Assembly: GCF_905171765.1 (NCBI RefSeq)
Contig: NC_053392.1
Location: 446,428,837 to 446,492,836 of the forward strand
Direction of reading: 5' to 3'
DNA from: Bufo bufo
Taxonomy: Eukaryota > Chordata > Amphibia > Anura > Bufonidae
DNA: 64,000 nucleotides
Shown here: piece after piece, positions 56,901 to 64,000 of the stretch
Layout of the letters: every line of letters starts with the position of its first letter
Numbering within the stretch: position 1 is the stretch's first letter
Notes under the pieces: model-generated
Database searches by the model: none
What the model was told of the DNA's origin: nothing
Seen by the model: the letters and a program-made list of their open reading frames with translations, nothing else
Made by a program: the position numbers and the translations under genes

Positions 56901-57545
56901 CCCCCTGTCATTGATCACCCCCCCTGTCATTGATTACCCCCCCTGTAAAGCTCCATTCAGACGTCCGCATGATTTTTACGGATCCACTGATAGATGGATC
57001 GGATCCGCAAAACGCATCCGGACGTCTGAATGAAGCCTTACACGGGCGTGATCAATGACTGTGGTGATCACCCCATATAGACTCCCTGATCACCCCCCTG
57101 TCATTGATTACCCCCCTGTAAAGCTCCATTCAGACGTCCGCATGATTTTTACGGATCCACTGATAGATGGATCGGATCCGCAAAACGCATCCGGACGTCT
57201 GAATGAAGCCTTACAGGGGCATGATCAATGACTGTGGTGATCACCCCATATAGACTCCCTGATCACCCCCCTGTCATTGATTACCCCCCTGTAAAGCTCC
57301 ATTCAGATGTCCGCATGATTTTTACGGATGCACTGATAGATGGATCGGATCCGCAAAACGCATCCGGACGTCTGAATGAAGCCTTACAGGGGCATGATCA
57401 ATGACTGTGGTTATCACCCCATATAGACTCCCTGATCACCCCCCTGTCATTGATCACCCCCCTGTCATTGATCACCCCCCTGTCAATGATCACCCCCCTG
57501 TCATTGATCACCCCCCCTGTCATTGATCACCCCTCTGTAAGGCTC
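53962..57545 (+). repeat. 173-bp satellite, about 20 units, higher-order pattern
   Basis: CTGTAAAGCTCCATTCAG recurs every 173 bp (53962, 54135, 54308, 54481, 54654, 54827, 55000 and on). Each unit has a hairpin between CATTCAGACGTCCG and CGGACGTCTGAATG. Two junctions (near 55173 and 56925) carry an extra 20 bp, and unit variants recur in the same order after them. Confidence 0.97.
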
Positions 57546-57569
57546 CATTCAGACATTTTTTTGGCCCAA

Positions 57570-60240
57570 GTTAGCAGAATTTATTTTTTTTTTTCTTACA
57601 AAGTCTCATATTCCACTAACTTGTGTCAAAAAATAAAATCTCACATGAACTCACCATACCCCTCACGGAATCCAAATGCGTAAAATTTTTTAGACATTTA
57701 TATTCCAGACTTCTTCTCACGCTTTAGGGCCCCTAGAATGCCAGGGCAGTATAAATACCCCACATGTGACCCCATTTCGGAAAGAAGACACCCCCAGGTA
57801 TTCCATGAGGGGCATATTGAGTCCATGAAAGATTGAAATTTTTGTCCCAAGTTAGCGGAACGGGAGACTTTGTGAGAAAAAAATTTAAAATATCAATTTC
57901 CGCTAACTTGTGCCAAAAAAAAAAAATTTCTATGAACTCGCCATGCCCCTCATTGAATACCTTGGGGTGTCTTCTTTCCAAAATGGGGTCACATGTGGGG
58001 TATTTATACTGCCCTGGCATTCTAGGGGCCCCAAAGCGTGAGAAGAAGTCTGGTATCCAAATGTCTAAAAATGCCCTCCTAAAAGGAATTTGGGCACCTT
58101 TGCGCATCTAGGCTGCAAAAAAGTGTCACACATCTGGTATCGCCGTACTCAGGAGAGGTTGGGGAATGTGTTTTGTGGTGTCATTTTACATATACCCATG
58201 CTGGGTGAGATAAATATCTTGGTCAAATGCCAACTTTGTATAAAAAAATGGGAAAAGTTGTCTTTTGCCAAGATATTTCTCTCACCCAGCAAGGGTATAT
58301 GTAAAATGACACCCCAAAACACATTCCCCACCTTCTCCTGAGTACGGAGATACCACATGTGTGACACTTTTTTGCAGCCTAGGTGGGCAAAGGGGCCCAT
58401 ATTCCAAAGAGCACCTTTAGGATTTCACAGGTCATTTACCTACTTACCACACATTAGGGCCCCTGGAAAATGCCAGGGCAGTATAACTACCCCACAAGTG
58501 ACCCCATTTTGGAAAGAAGACACCCCAAGGTATTCTGTGAGGGGCATGGCGAGTTCCTAGAATTTTTTATTTTTTGTCACAAGTTAGTGGAAAATGCAGA
58601 TTTTTTTTTTTTTTTTTTTTTCATACAAAGTCTCATATTCCACTAACTTGTGACAAAAAATAAAAACTTCCATGAACTCACTATGCCCATCAGCGAATAC
58701 CTTGGGGTCTCTTCTTTCCAAAATGGGGTCACTTGTGGGGTAGGTATACTGCCCTGGCATTCTAGGGGCCCAAATGTGTGGTAAGGAGTTTGAAATCAAA
58801 TTCTGTAAAAAATGACCTGTGAAATCCGAAAGGTGCTCTTTGGAATATGGGCCCCTTTGCCCACCTAGGCTGCAAAAAAGTGTCACACATCTGGTATCTC
58901 CGTACTCAGGAGAAGTTGGGGAATGTGTTTTGGGGTGTCATTTTACATATACCCATGCTGGGTGAGAGAAATATCTTGTCAAAAGACAACTTTTCCCATT
59001 TTTTTACACAAAGTTGGCATTTGACCAAGATATTTATCTCACCCAGCATGGGTATATGTAAAAAGACACCCCAAAACACATTCCTCAACTTCTCCTGAAT
59101 ACAGAGATACCAGATGTGTGACACTTTTTTGCAGCCTAGGTGGGCAAAGGGGCCCATATTCCAAAGAGCACCTTTCGGATTTCACAGGTCATTTTTTACA
59201 GAATTTGATTTCAAACTCCTTACCACACATTTGGGCCCCTAGAATGCCAGGGCAGTATAACTACCCCACAAGTGACCCAATTTTGGAAAGAAGAGACCCC
59301 AAGGTATTCGCTGATGGGCATAGTGAGTTCATGGAAGTTTTTATTTTTTGTCACAAGTTAGTGGAATATGAGACTTTGTATGAAAAAAAAAAAAAAAAAA
59401 ATCATCATTTTCCACTAACTTGTGACAAAAAATAAAAAATTCTAGGAACTTGCCATGCCCCTCACGGAATACCTTGGGGTGTCTTCTTTCCAAAATGGGG
59501 TCACTTGTGGGGTAGTTATACTGCCCTGGCATTCTAGGGGCCCAAATGTGTGGTAAGGAGTTTGAAATCAAATTCTGTAAAAAATGACCTGTGAAATCCG
59601 AAAGGTGCTCTTTGGAATATGGGCCCCTTTGCCCACCTAGGCTGCAAAAAAGTGTCATTCATCTGGTATCTCCGTACTCAGGAGAAGTTGGGGAATGTGT
59701 TTTGGGGTGTCATTTTACATATACCCATGCTGGGTGAGAGAAATATCTTGGCAAAAGACAACTTTTCCCATTTTTTTATACAAAGTTGGCATTTGACCAA
59801 GATATTTATCTCACCCAGCATGGGTATATGTAAAAAGACACCCCAAAACACATTCCTCAACTTCTCCTGAATACAGAGATACCAGATGTGTGACACTTTT
59901 TTGCAGCCTAGGTGGGCAAAGGGGCCCATATTCCAAAGAGCACCTTTCGGATTTTACTCGTCATTTTTTACAGAATTTGATTTCAAACTCCTTACCACAC
60001 ATTTGGGCCCCTAGAATGCCAGGGCAGTATAACTACCCCACAAGTGACCCCATTTTGGAAAGAAGAGACCCCAAGGTATTCGCTGATGGGCATAGTGAGT
60101 TCATAGAACTTTTTATTTTTTGTCACAAGTTAGTGGAATATGAGACTTTGTAAGAAAAAAAAATCAAAAAAAAAATCATCATTTTCCGCTAACTTGTGAC
60201 AAAAAATAAAAAGTTCTATGAACTCACTATGCCCATCAGC
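57570..60240. repeat. Alternating inverted-repeat array, 772-bp period
   Basis: CACAAGTTAGTGGAA recurs at about 58577, 59350 and 60122. Between them each half is followed by its reverse complement, so the same peptides appear on both strands. About 3.4 periods are present. Confidence 0.93.
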
Positions 60241-60774
60241 GAATACCTTAGGGTGTGTACTTTCCGAAATGGGGTCATTTGTGGGGTATTTGCACTGTCT
60301 GGGCATTGTAGAACCTCAGGAAACATGACAGGTGCTCAGAAAGTCAGAGCTGCTTCAAAAAGCGGAAATTCACATTTTTGTACCATAGTTTGTAAACGCT
60401 ATAACTTTTACCCAAACCATTTTTTTTTTTTACCCAAACATTTTTTTTTTATCAAAGACATGTAGAACAATAAATTTAGAGCAAAATTTCTATATGGATC
60501 TCGTTTTTTTTGCAAAATTTTGCAACTGAAAGTGAAAAATGTCATTTTTTTGCAAAAAAATCGTTAAATTTCGATTAATAACAAAAAAAGTAAAAATGTC
60601 AGCAGCAATGAAATACCACCAAATGAAAGCTCTATTAGTGAGAAGAAAAGGAGGTAAAATTCATTTGGGTGGTAAGTTGCATGACCGAGCAATAAACGGT
60701 GAAAGTAGTGTAGGTCAGAAGTGTAAAAAGTGGCCTGGTCTTTCAGGGTGTTTAAGCACTGGGGGCTGAGGTGG
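60241..60774. other. Right arm of the TTAA element
   Basis: T- and A-rich sequence leading to the GGGGGCTGAGGTGG terminus; no gene seen. Confidence 0.6.
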
Positions 60775-60778
60775 TTAA

Positions 60779-61795
60779 ATCACTAATTGGCTATTCAATA
60801 CTGACACATTATAAGAACTGCTGTTGTCAAAAGCAAAATAGTTCATATATAAATATATACAGTCATAGCCGTTTTCTCACACATATAAGTATAGTGTTAA
60901 TCTTGTATATACTGGTTAATATGGGTATGCCCATATTATTACTTACCCTTAAGGGATGTTGTTTCTTTTTATACATTTCATATGGTGCATTTTACTGACT
61001 ATCTACCTCTTCCTAATATCTGCCTCCACTGCTCCTTTGAAGGCTGCTATGAAGTTCATCACTCCCAAGCTGGGGGCGGACCTGGTGCTCTGGAAAAGGT
61101 ATATAGAAGATGTGATCCTTATATGGGGAGGCACACCCCAATCCTTGAAACAATTTATAAACCTGATCAAATCAATATAATCTGAAATTTACATCAAATA
61201 TCAGCAAAAAGTTGAATTTGTAGATCTAAAAATAGAAATACAAGTTGTTTGTTTGCAGTACATACCAAAAAGACGTAGCTAAAAACAGTTTCATTCTCAG
61301 TACAAGTTGCCATCTACCAAGATGGCTACTTAATGTACCCAAAAGCCAGTTTAGGTGATTAAAAAGAAATGGTACCCGAACAGAACAGTTTGAAGTAGAG
61401 GCAGAACAACTTAGAATTCAGTTTCTAGATAAACAATATCCATCAGAAGTATTAGAGAAATCTTTGAGTGAAGTTAGACAGCTAGACAGATTGAAAGTAA
61501 GACAGCGACTCATACATCAAAACTGGTTTTACCATTCAATACAGAATATAAAAAAAATTCTAAAATAATTCAGAATCATTGGGGCCTATAATTCTTATGC
61601 TACCCCCAATAGTATACACTCAAATGCCAAATCTGGGCTTACAAATAGCACCAACGGTAATAAAATCCCAACCTTAAAACGAATATGGTGTAAAAAAAAT
61701 TGGATGACATGGAGCGGTTTCTTTAGATGCGGCAGCTGTCAAAACTGCAAGCAGACCAATTTTCAGAAGAAACAAACATAGTTAAAGGGAACCTG
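60779..61795 (+). pseudogene. Penelope-like reverse transcriptase fragment
   Basis: Around 61090, WKRYIEDVILIWGG corresponds to the catalytic RYIDD block of Penelope RTs, with glutamate for the first aspartate; FVDLKIEIQV follows. Further on, broken frames read SCHLPRWLLNVPKSQF, RRLKRNGT and FFRCGSCQNCKQTNF, the order seen between RT and endonuclease in these elements. Stops and frameshifts are frequent. Penelope RT copies the element RNA at a nick made by its own GIY-YIG nuclease. Confidence 0.82.
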
Positions 61796-62411
61796 TCACC
61801 AGGATTTTGTGCATAGAGCTGAGGACATGGGCTGCTAGATGGCCACTAGCTCATCTGCAATACCCAGTCCCCATAGCTCTCTGCGCTTTTATTGTGTTAT
61901 AAAACAGTTTTGATCAATATGAAAATGAACCTGATATGAGTCATGTGTCCGGAGATGAGTCCAGCGGAAAGGAGCCCAGCACCGCCCCGCGTCCTCTGAA
62001 TCTCATCCTTGCTGGCTGACGTCACAGAGCTGGAGCACCGAAATCTCGCGATGCGCGAGCTAGCGCATGCGCAGTGTCGGCATCATGTTCATTCCCTGTG
62101 CTGGCATCAGCACAGGGAACGAACTACGCATGCGCTAGCTCGCGCATCGCGAGATTTCGGCGCTCCAGCTCTGTGACGTCAGCCAGCAAGGAGGAGATTC
62201 GGAGGACGCCGGCGGTGCTGGGCTCCTTTCCGCTGGACTCATCTCCGGACACAGGACTCATATCAGGTTCATTTGCATATTGATCAAAACTGTTTTATAA
62301 CACAATAAAAGCGCAGAGAGCTGTGGGGACTGGGTATTGCAGATGTGCTAGCGGCCATCTAGCAGCCCATGTCCCCAGCTCTATGCACAAAATCCTGGTG
62401 ACAGGTTTCCT
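61796..62411. mobile_element. Palindromic TTAA MITE (616 bp)
   Basis: AGGGAACCTGTCACCAGGAT against ATCCTGGTGACAGGTTTCCT with TTAA at 61792-61795 and 62412-62415. GC-rich inner arms meet near 62095. Confidence 0.93.
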
Positions 62412-62415
62412 TTAA

Positions 62416-62863
62416 AGGGGTTTTCCCATCTCAGACAATGGGGGCACATCGCTAGGATATGCCCCCATTGTCTGATAGGTGCGGATCCCAGCGGTGGGAT
62501 CCGCACCTACAATGAGAACGGAGCCGGGAAATGAACGGAGGGTGCACTGCGCATGCGCAGCTGCCCTCTATTCATTTCTATGGGGCCGCTGAAAATAGCC
62601 AAGCACTGGCTCAGCTATTGCCGTCTGACCCATAGAAATGAATGGGAGCATGGGTCGTGCATGCGCGGTGCGCTCCCATTCACTTCCAAGGGAGCAGTGC
62701 TTGGTGGTGGACGGACCCTGGGAAATCCAGGGTCCTCCAGCCACAGCGATCCCAGCTTCGTTCTCGTTGTAGGTACGGGTTCCAGCGGTGGGACCCGCAC
62801 CTATCAGACAATTGGGGCATATCCTAGCGCTATGACTTATTTGTCTGAGATGGGAATACCCCT
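62416..62863. mobile_element. Second TTAA MITE, adjacent
   Basis: AGGGGTTTTCCCATCTCAGA against TCTGAGATGGGAATACCCCT. Its left TTAA is the same four bases (62412-62415) that end the previous MITE; the right TTAA has decayed to TTAG. Confidence 0.88.
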
Positions 62864-62872
62864 TTAGCTCTA

Positions 62873-63262
62873 CAACCAATAATTATCAATGGGAAATTAA
62901 AGAATTACTTACGTGTAACAGCAAGGAGGTGATCTATATAGTGGAGTGTCCATGTGGGAGACAGTACATCGGCCCAACTAAGAGAGCTTTAAAAATAAGA
63001 ATTGCAGAACACATTAACAATAATAAAAAAGGCTTTGACAAACATACCTTATCTCACCATTTCTAATTATGTCACGACAGCAGCCCAAGAGGTATGAGAT
63101 TTGCAGCACTGGAGACGGTTACTGTCAATTGGAGGGAGGTGATTTTATTGCCCAGATGTCCAGATGTGAAACTAGGAAGATATGAGTTTGGATCTCTGTT
63201 GCCAAGAAGTAGAAATTTGGGTATTTCTCTGATGAGTGTGGGGGACAGTTCACTCAGAGTGT
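62873..63262 (+). pseudogene. Penelope-like GIY-YIG endonuclease
   Basis: Reads KEVIYIVECPCGRQYIGPTK, with the paired Y...YIG of a GIY-YIG nuclease and the CxC typical of Penelope, then RALKIRIAEHINNNKKGF with the conserved R and H. After a stop at 63064 the frame continues CHDSSPRGMRFAALETVTVN and WRGGDFIAQMSRCETRK, then shifts to FGSLLPRSRNLGISL. It is the C-terminal domain of the Penelope protein begun near 60980, separated by two MITEs. Confidence 0.9.
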
Positions 63263-64000
63263 AAACGTCGATCTGTGTGCAGCACATTGACACTCTCTGC
63301 GTCTTTCCCCTTACCCCATAACTAAAAACAAATGCTGAAGTATGAGCTGATTCTATGTCTATTTTTTGTTATTTTTTTTATATAGTTTAACATATTGCAG
63401 AAAAAGAAAGGAGTGAGCACTTACACCATCTGGACCATAGGATATAATATTTAATATATGGTATGCAATAAATCACAACACATTCAAATATAAAATTTCA
63501 TAAAATAATGGTTGGCACCAACATAAGATAACACTGGCAGATGAAAATTAAACACTGGCAGATGAAAATTAAACAATCTTTGCGTGCTTAGTAAAAGCAC
63601 TTGGACCACAAACCGCGGTCGGCAGTTTTAATGTCCCAATCAGAAGTAAATATGACTCCAAGTTGATAATAGAGTGTCCTCATATATATTAGTATGCCTT
63701 CCGATGTAAAAGTCTCTCCACAGTTAATCCGGTATAGCCACACAGGGCTATGAACATCACTCAGTATGAAGTTCAGGTTCCTACCTTATCCCAAGTTGTT
63801 CCAAATCGCCACGCTGAGCCGTCCTGCCACGAGAAGCGAGTGATGCCGGCCGCTTCGGCGTCTCACGTAGCAAATCTCGGGCTGCTGACGTCACGATAAC
63901 GCAGGATCACAAGATTCGGCTGATAGGAATAGTAAATCGCTGGTGGAACCTGTAATTGTCTCCTGTATCGTAGAGCGGTATTAGTGCAGTTGATTATCGC
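63263..64000. other. Probable Penelope 3' region
   Basis: No gene. Contains a short tandem copy ACACTGGCAGATGAAAATTA near 63530-63575 and GC-rich sequence near 63830. Assignment to Penelope rests on position only. Confidence 0.4.

Larger units (their letters stand above)
53494..60774. mobile_element. TTAA-type element, 7.3 kb, non-coding
   Basis: Left terminus CCTCCTCAGGACC, right terminus GGGGGCTGAGGTGG (inverse CCACCTCAGCCCCC), with TTAA at 53490-53493 and 60775-60778. It holds a 173-bp satellite and an inverted-repeat array; no transposase seen. Confidence 0.85.

Noticed and set aside
53962..57545. CRISPR-like appearance of regularly spaced repeats
   Set aside because: Units are 173 bp with no unique spacers, and the context is a vertebrate satellite.
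58149..59929. Matching open frames on both strands (GPFAHLGCKKVSHIWYL)
   Set aside because: They reflect the alternating inverted repeats, not conserved genes.
1..64000. tRNA, rRNA or snRNA genes
   Set aside because: No sequence with the needed conserved boxes was recognised; the primer-binding site at 5855 is only complementary to a tRNA end.

Overview
This window looks like intergenic or intronic DNA from an anuran amphibian (frog or toad). It is packed with transposable elements, and no intact host gene can be recognised. The repertoire is typical of frog genomes: a Ty3/Gypsy LTR element, a Tx1/L1-type LINE, a CR1-type LINE, Penelope-like elements (PLEs), piggyBac-like TTAA elements and their palindromic MITEs, hAT elements with 8-bp target-site duplications (TSDs), four or more Tc1/mariner elements, solo LTRs, minisatellites and a 173-bp satellite. 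All assignments come from motifs, terminal repeats and TSDs read by eye; no database search was possible.

Layout. 1-6848: minus-strand Gypsy element (5' LTR, gag, pol; its 3' LTR lies outside the window). 6849-10266: hAT ends, a minisatellite, a possible decayed coding segment and small fold-back repeats. 10267-13070: a TTAA-type repeat with a 992-bp tandem duplication. 13071-13460: Penelope-like tail with a decayed hammerhead fold. 13461-20436: nearly full-length L1 LINE on minus, split by a DD37E Tc1 element. 21085-28719: degenerate hAT (BED finger and C-terminal dimerisation region) with minisatellites and piggyBac-family fragments. 28720-43768: one CR1 LINE cut into four pieces by an 8.1-kb piggyBac-like element (29236-37345), a hAT (37483-42148, itself carrying another hAT and a second DD37E Tc1) and a palindromic TTAA MITE (42871-43601). 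43771-49650: minisatellites, two adjacent Tc1-like elements and a solo LTR. 49660-52989: Penelope pseudo-LTR with a hammerhead-like motif, split by a hAT palindrome that holds a DD36E Tc1. 52994-60774: a TTAA MITE beside a 7.3-kb TTAA element carrying the satellite and an array of alternating inverted repeats. 60779-64000: Penelope RT/GIY-YIG endonuclease fragments split by two TTAA MITEs.

No genes work together as a host pathway here. Coding content is transposase and retrotransposon ORFs, nearly all with stops or frameshifts. The least damaged are the Gypsy pol ORF, the L1 ORF1/ORF2 segments and the DD37E transposase at 40823-41839 (one premature stop). The most informative signals are the nested insertions, which can be ordered by TSDs and restored reading frames, the hammerhead folds, and the satellite and palindrome arrays inside a TTAA element.
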